Shown here in pieces: positions 5,528 through 13,906 of a stretch of DNA of 18,990 bases. This DNA is from Clostridia bacterium (GTDB taxonomy: Bacteria; Bacillota; Clostridia; Christensenellales; Borkfalkiaceae). Position 1 is the stretch's first letter; every line of letters begins with the position of its first letter. Below the pieces are notes generated by a model. It was given only the letters and a program-made list of their open reading frames with translations, was not told the DNA's origin and did no database searches. The stretch covers positions 1 through 18,990 of the forward strand of contig JAFOHH010000067.1 in assembly GCA_017421905.1 (NCBI GenBank). The letters are read 5' to 3'. A program made the translations under genes and the position numbers.

Positions 5528-7057
5528 ATGCTTGCCAAAGTATTATCCTTCACCCTCGTCGGGCTGGAAGGAAAGAAAATCGAGGTAGAAACGGATATTT
5601 CCAAAGGCCTGCCCGCATACGACGTCGTTGGCCTTCCCGATGCCTCCGTCAAAGAATCGCGCGAACGTGTCCGTTCTGCCGTAAAAAACGCAGGATATTT
5701 GTTTCCTGCCAACAAAATTACCGTAAACCTTGCCCCTGCCGATTTAAAAAAGGAGGGCTCGGGCTTAGATCTTGCCATTGCCGTTTGTATTTTAAAGGCA
5801 GATGGAGAAATTAAAACTCGCACCCACGAGGACGTTATTTTCCTTGGCGAGCTTGCCTTAGACGGTACTCTCCGCTCGGTGCGCGGCATTTTGCCCCTCT
5901 TAATTTCGGCAAGAAAGGCAGGGTATACCCGATTTGTCGTTCCTGCCGTCAATAAAAAGGAGGCGTCTTACCTCCCCGGCGTAGAGGTGTATGCAGCTGA
6001 AAATTTGGGCGAAGTAGTAACCTTCCTTTGCGGAGAGCGAGAGCTTGCTCCCGTTGCTCACCAAGAATACGTTACGGGCGACACGGTAAATCCCTACGCT
6101 GCCGATTTTAAGTACGTAAAGGGTCAACTCGCCGCCAAGCGCGCTATCGAAGTAGCCGTTTCGGGCGGACACAATATTTTAATGGTCGGCCCACCGGGCG
6201 CAGGCAAAACCATGCTTGCCAAGTGCATTCCCACCATCATGCCCGATATGCCCTTTGACGAGGCGCTCGAAGTAACCAAAATCCACTCGGTAGCAGGGCA
6301 GTTAGATGCAGAGGAGGGCATCACCCGTTGCCGTCCCTTCCGCACTCCGCACCATACGGCAACTACCGTATCGCTAACGGGTGGCACAACCAACAGTAAG
6401 CCGGGGGAAATTTCCCTTGCGCACGGCGGCGTTTTATTTTTAGACGAGCTGCCCGAATATCAAAGAGGCGCTCTCGAGGCGCTTCGCCAACCGCTGGAAG
6501 ACCGTGTTATCACCGTGGCGCGCGCCGCAAGCACGGTAACCTATCCCGCTAATTTTATGCTCGTAGCCAGCATGAACCCTTGCCCCTGTGGGAACTACGG
6601 TAGCCGCCAGCAGGAGTGCGTTTGCACGGCAAACCAAATTCAGCGCTATCGCGCCAAAATTTCCGGCCCTCTTCTCGATCGTATCGACCTTCAACTCGTC
6701 GTCGATAGTGTAAAATACGAGGAGCTTACCGAAAAAGCAGACGGAGAGCCCTCCGCCTCCATTAAACAGCGTGTAGACGCTTGCCGCGCCATTCAGCGCA
6801 ACCGCCTGCAAAAGGACGGTATTTTTACCAACTCCGAAATGGGAGAAAAGCAAATTAAAAAATACTGCGTCCTTTCTCCGGAATGTGAAGCGGTTATGCA
6901 AAATGCCTTTAAAACGCTCAACCTTTCCGCACGCGCACGCAGTCGCATTTTAAAGGTGGCGCGCACGATAGCCGACCTTGCGGGGGAAGAAGATATTTCT
7001 CGCATTCACTTGCTCGAAGCCATCGGCTACCGCACTTTCGATCAGTCCGCACGCTAA
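5528..7057 (+). CDS. comM: YifB/ComM family Mg-chelatase-like AAA+ ATPase
   Basis: ComM is a hexameric helicase that promotes branch migration when foreign DNA is integrated in natural transformation; the family is widespread also in bacteria not known to be competent. The 509-residue product has the N-terminal ChlI-like domain (GLPAYDVVGLPDASVKESRE, 27-46, and NLAPADLKKEGSGLDLAIA), Walker A GPPGAGKT (221-228), Walker B GVLFLDE (301-307), the sensor region LVASMNPCPCGNYG with a cysteine cluster (Cys352, Cys354, Cys364, Cys366), and the C-terminal YRTFDQ. Length is typical. AGGAG at 5516-5520 lies seven bases before the ATG and only 13 bases separate it from the glycosyltransferase stop, so both may share the upstream promoter. 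dprA follows 89 bases later, a common and functionally sensible pairing. Confidence 0.95.
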   Translation: MLAKVLSFTLVGLEGKKIEVETDISKGLPAYDVVGLPDASVKESRERVRSAVKNAGYLFPANKITVNLAPADLKKEGSGLDLAIAVCILKADGEIKTRTHEDVIFLGELALDGTLRSVRGILPLLISARKAGYTRFVVPAVNKKEASYLPGVEVYAAENLGEVVTFLCGERELAPVAHQEYVTGDTVNPYAADFKYVKGQLAAKRAIEVAVSGGHNILMVGPPGAGKTMLAKCIPTIMPDMPFDEALEVTKIHSVAGQLDAEEGITRCRPFRTPHHTATTVSLTGGTTNSKPGEISLAHGGVLFLDELPEYQRGALEALRQPLEDRVITVARAASTVTYPANFMLVASMNPCPCGNYGSRQQECVCTANQIQRYRAKISGPLLDRIDLQLVVDSVKYEELTEKADGEPSASIKQRVDACRAIQRNRLQKDGIFTNSEMGEKQIKKYCVLSPECEAVMQNAFKTLNLSARARSRILKVARTIADLAGEEDISRIHLLEAIGYRTFDQSAR

Positions 7058-7146
7058 TTTCGTGTAAGCCTATCATTTAGTCGGCGGGTTGCCGCCTTCA
7101 ACCCAAACCAAAAATTCGGGCGCACGCCCAAAGGGGGAAAACGAAT

Positions 7147-8223
7147 ATGAATTATTCCAAAAAAGCCCAACGGGCAATCATATTTTTAGATAGTTTCCCC
7201 AAGCTCGATTACAAATATAAAGCGGCAATTTTGCAAGAAATCGGCAATCCCGAAACCTTGTACGACCGCTTGCCAAGCTATGCCTCCTTGCTGGAAAAAG
7301 CAATGGGTAAAGAGGCGCAAACGCTATTACGTTCGGCAAACGAGCAGGGAGAGGAAGCAGTTCTTTCCGCCCTGCAAAAAAAGGGCATTATGCCCGTAAC
7401 ACGCGGCAATAAGTATTACCCCGAGGAGCTGGAAAACACCGATGCTCCGCCCTTCGTCCTTTACACCAAGGGAAATTTAGAGCTACTTAAAAAAGAAAAG
7501 TTTGCCATCGTCGGCAGTCGCAAAACACCACAAGCCGAGCTGCGCCTTACCGAAAGCTTTGCTGAAACGATAGCCGATTATATGACCGTTGTAACGGGCA
7601 TTGCGGAAGGGGGCGACACCGCAGCGCTCACAGGCGCGCTTAAAAAGAAAAACGCCATTTGCGTGCTTGCCTACGGCTTTGACACCGTGTATCCGGAAAG
7701 CAACCGAGGGCTTTTGCAGGCGGCGGCGCAAAACGGACTGGTTATTACCGAATATCCTCCCTCCGTTCCCGCTTATAAATCGCTCTTTCCCATTCGCAAC
7801 CGCATTATAGCGGGGCTTTCGCAAGGCGTGCTCGTCGTTTCCGCCAAGGAAAAAAGCGGCGCTCTCTACACCGCCTCCTACGCCAACCTATACGGGAGGG
7901 ACGTATTCGCTTTTCCCTATAAGGCGGGCGATGCGGCAGGCAAGGGCTGCAACACACTAATCAAGCAAGGCGCATACCTTTGCGACGGGGTAGAAGACGT
8001 TTTATCCTCCTACGGTATCACCGTAGAGGAAAAACCCCTCCCCCCTTTAACTAACGAAGAATCGGCTCTCTTTGCCGCCCTGCGGGAAGAAGAGCGGACG
8101 ATAGACGACCTAGCGGAAGTTACGGGAATCCCCGCCTTCCTCATCCTGCCCTCCCTATCTTCTTTGGAAATAGCAGGGCTCATCGTAAAAACGGGCGCGG
8201 ATGGTTACCGTGCCGTAAAATAA
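7147..8223 (+). CDS. dprA: DNA-processing protein DprA (Smf), divergent
   Basis: DprA binds incoming single-stranded DNA and loads RecA on it during transformation. The 358-residue product has a short helical N-terminal part, the Rossmann-like core (FAIVGSRK, 119-126; VLAYGFDTVYPESNRGLL; FPIRNRIIAGLSQGVLVVSA, 214-233; SGALYTASYANLYGRDVFAFP; GCNTLIKQGA) and a C-terminal winged-helix domain (about 303-355), so it is full length. Two places depart from the family: the usual SGxAxGIDxxAHxxAL reads TGIAEGGDTAALTGAL, losing the conserved His (Leu161), and VFAVPG is VFAFPY. Upstream is a G-rich AAGGGGG at nine or so bases, a weaker ribosome-binding site than its neighbours. topA follows after nine bases, so the two are co-transcribed, as in many Bacillota. 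Confidence 0.93.
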   Translation: MNYSKKAQRAIIFLDSFPKLDYKYKAAILQEIGNPETLYDRLPSYASLLEKAMGKEAQTLLRSANEQGEEAVLSALQKKGIMPVTRGNKYYPEELENTDAPPFVLYTKGNLELLKKEKFAIVGSRKTPQAELRLTESFAETIADYMTVVTGIAEGGDTAALTGALKKKNAICVLAYGFDTVYPESNRGLLQAAAQNGLVITEYPPSVPAYKSLFPIRNRIIAGLSQGVLVVSAKEKSGALYTASYANLYGRDVFAFPYKAGDAAGKGCNTLIKQGAYLCDGVEDVLSSYGITVEEKPLPPLTNEESALFAALREEERTIDDLAEVTGIPAFLILPSLSSLEIAGLIVKTGADGYRAVK

Positions 8224-8232
8224 GGAGAAATT

Positions 8233-10527
8233 ATGGACCTCATTATCGTGGAATCACCCTCCAAAGCAAAAACCATTGAAAAGTACTTAAAGGGCAAATA
8301 CCGTGTAGACGCCTCCGGCGGCCACGTACGCGACCTGCCCGAGCGTCAAATCGGCGTAGATATCGCCAACAATTTCGAGCCGAAGTACGTCATAAGTCCG
8401 GATAAAAAATCCACCATTAACCGCTTGGCGGAAAAAGCGGCAAAGGCAGGCAAAGTATACCTTGCAACCGACCCGGACCGCGAAGGAGAAGCCATTTCTT
8501 GGCACTTAGAGCAGGTTCTTGGCTTGGACGATAAGCAACCGCACCGCATCGAGTTTAACGAAATTTCCGAGCGCGCGGTAACCGAAGCGTTAAAGCACCC
8601 GCGCGAAATCAATCAAAGTCTGGTCGATGCGCAGCAAGCCCGCCGCGTGTTAGACCGTCTTGTAGGCTACAAACTTTCGCCCTTCCTTTGCAAGCGCATT
8701 AAGGACGGACTTTCCGCAGGCCGCGTGCAATCGGTTGCGCTCCGCCTCGTTTGCGATAGAGAGCGGGAAATTCTCGCCTTTAAGCCCGAGGAATACTGGA
8801 ATTTAACGGCATCCTTGCAAGAAGAAAGCAAAGCCACCGCCCCCTTTAAGGCGTCCTTCGTCGGCAAAGCAGGCAAAAAGGCCAAGGTACAAAGCGGAGA
8901 AGAAGCCGCCGCTATCGAGGCAGGTCTTTCTAAAACCTTCACCGTTACGGGCGTAAAAAAGGCGGTTACCAAAACGCACGCTCCCGCTCCCTTTACCACT
9001 TCTACCCTGCAACAGGATGGTTCTACCAAGCTTGGCATTACCGCTCCGCAGGTTATGACGCTCGCTCAACACCTCTACGAAGGTATCGATACGGAAAAGG
9101 AAGGTCATATCGCCTTCGTAACCTATATCCGTACCGACTCCGTCCGCGTATCAAAAGAAGCGCAAGCCGCAGCCGCCTCCTATATCGAAGCGCGTTACGG
9201 CAAGGATTACGTTCCTGCAAAGCCCAACGTATTCCGCACGAAAAAGGACGCGCAAGACGCGCACGAGGCAATCCGCCCCATCGATCTTTCCCGCACGCCC
9301 GAAAGCGTTAAGGATTTGTTAGATCGCAACCACTACCGCTTATACAAGCTGATTTACGAGCGTTTCCTCGCCTCGCAAATGGCAGAAGCAAAATATAATT
9401 CTATGGCAATCGAGCTCGATTCGGAAGGCTACGATTTCAAAGCCTCCGGCAGAAGTATGCTATTCCCCGGCTTTACCGCCGTTTATCAAGAAGTAAAAGA
9501 GGAAAAAGAAGAAGAAAAGGATGAAGAAAAGCTCCTCCCCGACTTAAAAGAAGGGGATACCGTTTGCCTTCTCGACCTCAAAAAGGAACAAAAATTCACC
9601 AAGCCTCCCGTTCGTTTTACCGATGCAACCTTGGTAAAGGCAATGGAAGACCGCGGCATCGGCCGTCCCTCCACCTACGCAACGGTTATCGCCGTGCTTA
9701 CCAAGCGTGCGTACGTAAAAAAGGAAGGCAAATTTATGGTTCCCACCGAAGTAGCCTTTTCCATTACCGACGTCCTTTGCAAATATTTTAAGGACATTAT
9801 GGACGTAACCTTTACCGCCAGCATGGAAGAAATGCTGGACGAAATTGAAGGCGGCGATAAGGATTGGCGCAAAATTATCGGAGAATTTTATCCCGGCTTT
9901 GCCGAAAATCTCATTAAAGCGCAGTCGGATGGCGACGAAATTACCGATACCCTCTGCGAAAAGTGCGGTAGCCCCATGATTCGCCGTCACGGCAGATTTG
10001 GCGAATATCTGGCTTGCTCTAACTATCCCGCCTGCAAAAACATCAAGTCCACCGACGAAAACGTTTCGCCCATCATCTGCGAAAAATGCGGTGCGCACAT
10101 GGTAATTAAGGAGGGAAAATTCGGCAAATTCCTCGCTTGCCCCAACTATCCCGAATGTAGAAATATCAAGCCGTACGGCGAAGACGTTGCCGAAGAAAAA
10201 TGCGAAAAATGCGGCGGCGATATGTTTGTAAAATCGGGTAAATTCGGCAAATATTACGCCTGCTCCTCTTGCGGCGCAACCAAAAACGTATCCGAGCTTT
10301 CCGGCACTTGCCCCACCTGCGGCGCGCCCACCAAAAAAATGACGTCGCGCGGCGGCAAGCCCTTCTTCGGTTGTACGCGCTATCCCGATTGCTCCTTTAT
10401 GAGCTGGGATTACCCCACGGGCGGCAAATGCCCCAAATGCGGCAAATTTTTGGTAGAACGCAACGGCAAGGTCGTTTGCGTGGATAAGCGTTGCGATTAC
10501 GAGCAACCCGAACCTATTAAATCCTAA
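8233..10527 (+). CDS. topA: DNA topoisomerase I (type IA)
   Basis: TopA relaxes negative supercoils by a transient phosphotyrosine break. The 764-residue product starts with the Toprim domain (LIIVESPSKAKTIEKYL; SGGHVRDLP; the metal-binding TDPDREGEA at 79-87), followed by the gate domains with RVQSVALRLV and the active-site region FVTYIRTDS, whose Tyr298 is the nucleophile. MEDRGIGRPSTYA (471-483) is also conserved. An acidic-lysine linker (420-435) is typical of clostridial forms. The C-terminus carries five four-cysteine zinc ribbons (Cys575/578/595/601, 616/619/636/642, 657/660/677/680, 693/696/714/720, 733/736/749/754), more than the three of the Escherichia coli enzyme. AAGGAG at 8222-8227 lies five bases before the ATG and overlaps the dprA stop. 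Confidence 0.98.
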   Translation: MDLIIVESPSKAKTIEKYLKGKYRVDASGGHVRDLPERQIGVDIANNFEPKYVISPDKKSTINRLAEKAAKAGKVYLATDPDREGEAISWHLEQVLGLDDKQPHRIEFNEISERAVTEALKHPREINQSLVDAQQARRVLDRLVGYKLSPFLCKRIKDGLSAGRVQSVALRLVCDREREILAFKPEEYWNLTASLQEESKATAPFKASFVGKAGKKAKVQSGEEAAAIEAGLSKTFTVTGVKKAVTKTHAPAPFTTSTLQQDGSTKLGITAPQVMTLAQHLYEGIDTEKEGHIAFVTYIRTDSVRVSKEAQAAAASYIEARYGKDYVPAKPNVFRTKKDAQDAHEAIRPIDLSRTPESVKDLLDRNHYRLYKLIYERFLASQMAEAKYNSMAIELDSEGYDFKASGRSMLFPGFTAVYQEVKEEKEEEKDEEKLLPDLKEGDTVCLLDLKKEQKFTKPPVRFTDATLVKAMEDRGIGRPSTYATVIAVLTKRAYVKKEGKFMVPTEVAFSITDVLCKYFKDIMDVTFTASMEEMLDEIEGGDKDWRKIIGEFYPGFAENLIKAQSDGDEITDTLCEKCGSPMIRRHGRFGEYLACSNYPACKNIKSTDENVSPIICEKCGAHMVIKEGKFGKFLACPNYPECRNIKPYGEDVAEEKCEKCGGDMFVKSGKFGKYYACSSCGATKNVSELSGTCPTCGAPTKKMTSRGGKPFFGCTRYPDCSFMSWDYPTGGKCPKCGKFLVERNGKVVCVDKRCDYEQPEPIKS

Positions 10528-10546
10528 CCGCTTAAATTCTAACCGC
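10517..10546. repeat. 15-bp tandem duplication at the topA stop codon
   Basis: TTAAATCCTAACCGC (10517-10531) is followed directly by TTAAATTCTAACCGC (10532-10546), one mismatch. The topA stop lies in the first copy, so the duplication does not alter the protein. Confidence 0.85.
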
Positions 10547-10603
10547 GCCTTGTGCACGTTTCATCAAATTTACTTTTAACGAATTTATTTTATTTGGAAA
10601 ACC

Positions 10604-11920
10604 ATGAAAAAAGTCAACGTAATCGGCGGCGGCCTTGCCGGTAGCGAATGTGCCTTTCTCCTTGCTACGCACGGCGTAGAGGTACATTTATACGAGCAAA
10701 AGCCCGTACGCTATTCTCCCGCCCATAAAAGTGAAAATTTTGGCGAGCTCGTTTGCAGTAACTCGCTTAAAAGCGACGACGCATCGGCAAACGCTTGCGG
10801 CCTTTTAAAGGAAGAAATGCGCGCTCTTGGCAGCCTTACCATGCAAGCGGCGGAAAATAGCCGTGTGGCGGCAGGTGCGGCGCTCACCGTCGATCGCGAC
10901 CGCTTTTCGGCGTATATCACCCAAACGCTAAAAAATATGCCCAACGTAACCGTGCATTACGAAGAGGTTACCGACCTATCCCTTCCTCCCTTTGCAGGGG
11001 AAATTAACGCGGTATGCACAGGGCCTCTCACCTCGGATGCTCTTACCGAATATCTCGGCAAATTAACGGGTACGCCCCTGTATTTTTTCGACGCCTCCGC
11101 TCCCATCGTCACCAAAGAAAGCGTAGATGAAAGCCTTTCCTTTTACGGCGACCGTTATGGCGACGGCACGGGCGATTATCTCAACTGCCCCTTAGATAAA
11201 GAGGATTACGACGCCTTTTACGCCGCCCTTATTTCGGCGCAAACGGTAGAGCGCAAGGATTTTGAAAACGACCGCGTGTTCGAAGGCTGTATGCCCGTCG
11301 AAGTTATGGCAAAGCGCGGCTACGACACTCTTCGCTACGGTCCGCTCAAGCCCGTAGGGCTTTCGGCACAAGCGGGCAGAAAGCTTTATGCCTGCTTGCA
11401 GCTGCGCCCCGAAAACGAGGAAAAGACCATGTACAACCTCGTCGGCTTTCAAACCAATTTGCTTTTCCCGGAGCAAAAACGGGTATTTTCTCTCATTCCC
11501 GCCCTCAAAAACGCCGAATTTTTACGCTACGGCGTTATGCATAAAAACATCTTTTTAAACAGCCCCACTTGCTTAAATTACGATCAGTCCTTCCGTTCCG
11601 CCCCAAGCGTTTTTCTAGCAGGGCAAATTACGGGTGTAGAGGGCTACGTAGAGTCGGCGGCAAGCGGAATGCTCTGCGGCGTGCAAATTCTTCGCCGCTT
11701 AAAGGGGTTAGAACCCTTCCATTTCCCAAGGGAAACGGTGCTGGGTGCGCTCGCCTCGTACGTGGTAACCCCTAATGCCGATTTTCAGCCCATGAACGCC
11801 AACTACGGCGTACTCAAGCCGATTACGGGCTTTGAACACAACAAAAAAGCCAAAAAAGCGGCCATGAAAGACCGCTCGCTTTCCATCATAAACCAAATTA
11901 AGGAGAATCTCTATGAGTGA
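10604..11920 (+). CDS. trmFO: Methylenetetrahydrofolate-tRNA-(uracil-5-)-methyltransferase TrmFO
   Basis: TrmFO is an FAD enzyme that makes 5-methyluridine at position 54 of tRNA using methylene-tetrahydrofolate. The 438-residue product has the N-terminal FAD-binding [14 protein letters not shown] (4-17), the signature [20 protein letters not shown] with Cys51, the second conserved Cys229 in FEGCMPVE, a RYGPLKPVG motif and the C-terminal FAD segment [19 protein letters not shown]. Length fits the family. The ribosome-binding site is weak (GGAA, six bases upstream). The stop overlaps hslV by eight bases. In Bacillus xerC lies between these two genes; it is missing here. Confidence 0.97.
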   Translation: MKKVNVIGGGLAGSECAFLLATHGVEVHLYEQKPVRYSPAHKSENFGELVCSNSLKSDDASANACGLLKEEMRALGSLTMQAAENSRVAAGAALTVDRDRFSAYITQTLKNMPNVTVHYEEVTDLSLPPFAGEINAVCTGPLTSDALTEYLGKLTGTPLYFFDASAPIVTKESVDESLSFYGDRYGDGTGDYLNCPLDKEDYDAFYAALISAQTVERKDFENDRVFEGCMPVEVMAKRGYDTLRYGPLKPVGLSAQAGRKLYACLQLRPENEEKTMYNLVGFQTNLLFPEQKRVFSLIPALKNAEFLRYGVMHKNIFLNSPTCLNYDQSFRSAPSVFLAGQITGVEGYVESAASGMLCGVQILRRLKGLEPFHFPRETVLGALASYVVTPNADFQPMNANYGVLKPITGFEHNKKAKKAAMKDRSLSIINQIKENLYE

Positions 11921-12452
11921 TAATATCAAAGGCACTACCATCGTCGCCGTAAAGAAAAACGGCGTAACCGCCATCGCGGGCGACGGGCAAGTTACCCTTT
12001 CGCAATCGGTGGTTATGAAATCCAACGCCAAAAAGGTACGTCGCATCTACGGGGGAAAGGTCGTTCTCGGCTTTGCCGGCTCGGTTGCCGATGCCTTTAC
12101 CCTTTGCGAACGCTTTGAAGAAATGCTCAACAAATACAGCGGCAACCTCATGCGCAGCGCGGTAGAATTAGAGCAGCTTTGGCGGCTGGATAAGCTTGGC
12201 AGAAAGCTAGAAGCCATGATGATCGTTGCCGATCAAGATACCCTGCTTATTTTATCGGGTAGCGGCGACGTGATCGATCCCGACGAAGGGGTTTGCGCCA
12301 TCGGCAGCGGCGGCAATTACGCTTTGGCAGCCGCACGCGCACTCGTACAAAACACCGACCTTTCCGCAGAAGAAATTGCGCGAAAATCCATTCAAATCGC
12401 CAGCGAAATTTGCATTTTCACAAACGGTAACATCGTTTGCGAAACGGTATAA
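11913..12452 (+). CDS. hslV: HslV (ClpQ) peptidase subunit of the HslUV protease
   Basis: HslV forms a double hexamer that degrades proteins unfolded and fed by HslU. The 179-residue product shows [21 protein letters not shown] (threonines 8-9, GDGQVT 23-28), [11 protein letters not shown] with the conserved lysine region, [13 protein letters not shown] and [16 protein letters not shown]. In most HslV the nucleophile is the Thr right after the initiator Met; here MSDNIKG precedes TTIVAV. The layout resembles Bacillus ClpQ (CodW), which has a similar extension beginning Met-Ser and uses the N-terminal Ser. AAGGAG at 11900-11905 fixes the start seven bases downstream; there is no ATG directly before TTIVAV, so the extension is real. 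hslU follows after 11 bases. Confidence 0.97.
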   Translation: MSDNIKGTTIVAVKKNGVTAIAGDGQVTLSQSVVMKSNAKKVRRIYGGKVVLGFAGSVADAFTLCERFEEMLNKYSGNLMRSAVELEQLWRLDKLGRKLEAMMIVADQDTLLILSGSGDVIDPDEGVCAIGSGGNYALAAARALVQNTDLSAEEIARKSIQIASEICIFTNGNIVCETV

Positions 12453-12463
12453 GGAGGAGCGCT

Positions 12464-13771
12464 ATGAATTTAAGTCCCAAACAAATCGTTTCCGAGCTCG
12501 ATAAGTACATTATCGGCCAGGACGAAGCCAAAAAAGCCGTTGCCATCGCCCTTCGCAACCGTTACAGAAGAAGTATGCTCAGCGATGAGGAGCGCGACGA
12601 AATTACCCCCAAAAATATCATCTTAAAAGGACCTACGGGCGTTGGTAAAACGGAAATTGCACGCCGCCTTGCCCGCCTTGTTAAAGCTCCTTTTGTAAAG
12701 GTGGAGGCCACCAAGTTTACCGAAGTAGGCTACGTTGGCAGAGACGTCGATTCTATGATTCGCGACCTCGTAGAATGCGCCGTGCGCCTAGAAAAGGAGG
12801 AAAGCTACGCCGAGGTTTCCGCCCGCGCAACCGCTATTGCGGAAGATCGCCTCGTAAAGCTGTTATACGATGCTAAAAAATCGGAAAAGGGCGAAACACC
12901 CGACGATCTTTTTAAGGCGGAGCTGCTTTCCGACCTCAGAAAGGGCACTTACAACAAAATGACGGTGGAAATCGACGTGCCCGATATGCCCAAAAATATG
13001 GAGGTTATCCCCGGTATGGGTACGGAAATTAACGTCGGCACCATCTTTGGCGATTTCCTTCCCAAAAAGCGCAAAAAACGCAAGGTAACGGTAAAGGAGG
13101 CAATCACCCTCATCGTCGCCGAAGAATCGGAAAAAATGATCGATTCGGATGCGGTAAACGCAAAAGCCTTAAAGCGTGCCGAGCAAGACGGTATCATCTT
13201 TATCGATGAAATCGATAAAATTGCGGCAAAAAACAGCCACGGCGGCGCAGACGTATCGAGAGAAGGCGTCCAGCGCGATATTTTGCCCATTGTCGAAGGT
13301 AGTACCGTTATGACCAAGTACGGTCCTGTAAAAACCGATTTTATCCTGTTTATCGCGGCGGGCGCGTTCCACGTTGCCAAGGTAGAAGACCTCATTCCCG
13401 AGCTGCAAGGCCGTTTCCCCATTTTGGTGGAATTGCATTCCTTAACCAAGGACGATTTCGTTAAAATTCTCACCACGCCTCGCAACGCCATCACGTTGCA
13501 GTATGCAAAGCTCCTTTCGGTAGACGGCATCGACCTCCGCTTTACCGAAGACGCCATTGCGGAAATTGCCGCCGTTTCCGAAGAACTCAATTTAACCAAA
13601 GAGGATATCGGCGCACGCCGCTTGCATACCGTTATGGAAGAGCTGCTCGAAGAAATTTCCTTTGCGGCAGACGGAGCGGCAGGGTATAGCGTAACCGTAG
13701 ATCAAAATTACGTTTGCGCCCACTTAAAGCGCGCGGTTGCAGGCAAAAATCTCACCGAGTATATTTTATAA
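12464..13771 (+). CDS. hslU: HslU (ClpY) ATPase subunit of the HslUV protease
   Basis: HslU is the AAA+ unfoldase partner of HslV. From ATG 12464 the product has 435 residues: MNLSPKQIVSELDKYIIGQ at the N-terminus, Walker A GPTGVGKT (56-63), the pore loop GYVGRD (89-94), the inserted I-domain (about 105-235), Walker B GIIFIDE (243-249), IPELQGRFPI, the sensor-2 arginine in IGARRLHT and the C-terminal NLTEYIL that docks into HslV. AAGGAGG at 12451-12457 with six-base spacing supports this start; the in-frame codons from 12437 lie inside hslV and lack family similarity. codY, which follows in Bacillus, is absent; the next gene is hisS after 135 bases. Confidence 0.97.
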   Translation: MNLSPKQIVSELDKYIIGQDEAKKAVAIALRNRYRRSMLSDEERDEITPKNIILKGPTGVGKTEIARRLARLVKAPFVKVEATKFTEVGYVGRDVDSMIRDLVECAVRLEKEESYAEVSARATAIAEDRLVKLLYDAKKSEKGETPDDLFKAELLSDLRKGTYNKMTVEIDVPDMPKNMEVIPGMGTEINVGTIFGDFLPKKRKKRKVTVKEAITLIVAEESEKMIDSDAVNAKALKRAEQDGIIFIDEIDKIAAKNSHGGADVSREGVQRDILPIVEGSTVMTKYGPVKTDFILFIAAGAFHVAKVEDLIPELQGRFPILVELHSLTKDDFVKILTTPRNAITLQYAKLLSVDGIDLRFTEDAIAEIAAVSEELNLTKEDIGARRLHTVMEELLEEISFAADGAAGYSVTVDQNYVCAHLKRAVAGKNLTEYIL

Positions 13772-13865
13772 TCGGGCAAGCCGAACTTTTCTATCGGGCA
13801 AACCGAAGATTTTTTGGGCGAGCCAAAACGGTAGCCCTACACAAAAAAGCATTCGCCGCAAGGCG
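13772..13865 (+). other. Array of small hairpins in the hslU-hisS gap
   Basis: Three similar hairpins follow one another: TCGG-GCAAG-CCGA (13772-13784), TCGG-GCAAA-CCGA (13794-13806) and TTGG-GCGAG-CCAA (13814-13826). The third keeps pairing by a compensating C-G to T-A change. A fourth, CGCC-GCAA-GGCG (13854-13865), has a GNRA tetraloop. No T-run follows a strong stem, so this is not an obvious terminator, and there is no T-box layout that I can recognise. Confidence 0.4.
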
Positions 13866-13906
13866 CGTACAAACTATAAAATTCAATACCGAAAAGAGGA
13901 AAAACT

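Noticed and set aside
5464..5952. A 162-codon minus-strand open frame over the start of comM
   Set aside because: It mirrors the conserved N-terminal ComM domain and has no independent start signals.
7058..7146. GGCGG/CCGCC-type and GGGC/GCCC hairpins between comM and dprA as a terminator
   Set aside because: No T-run follows either stem; the genes are probably co-transcribed.
9544..10557. A 337-codon open frame on the minus strand across the end of topA
   Set aside because: It lies wholly over the zinc ribbons and core of topA, has an Ala/Phe/Gly-rich mirror composition, no ribosome-binding site, and no recognisable motif. It is a shadow of the GC-biased topA codons.
12949..13599. A 216-codon minus-strand open frame inside hslU
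   Set aside because: It overlaps conserved HslU sequence (Walker B, sensor regions) and its Ser/Ile/Thr-rich product has no family features.
13852..13880. Promoter for hisS (TTCGCC, 17 bases, TATAAA)
   Set aside because: The -35 box matches at only three positions and overlaps the GNRA hairpin; too weak to list.
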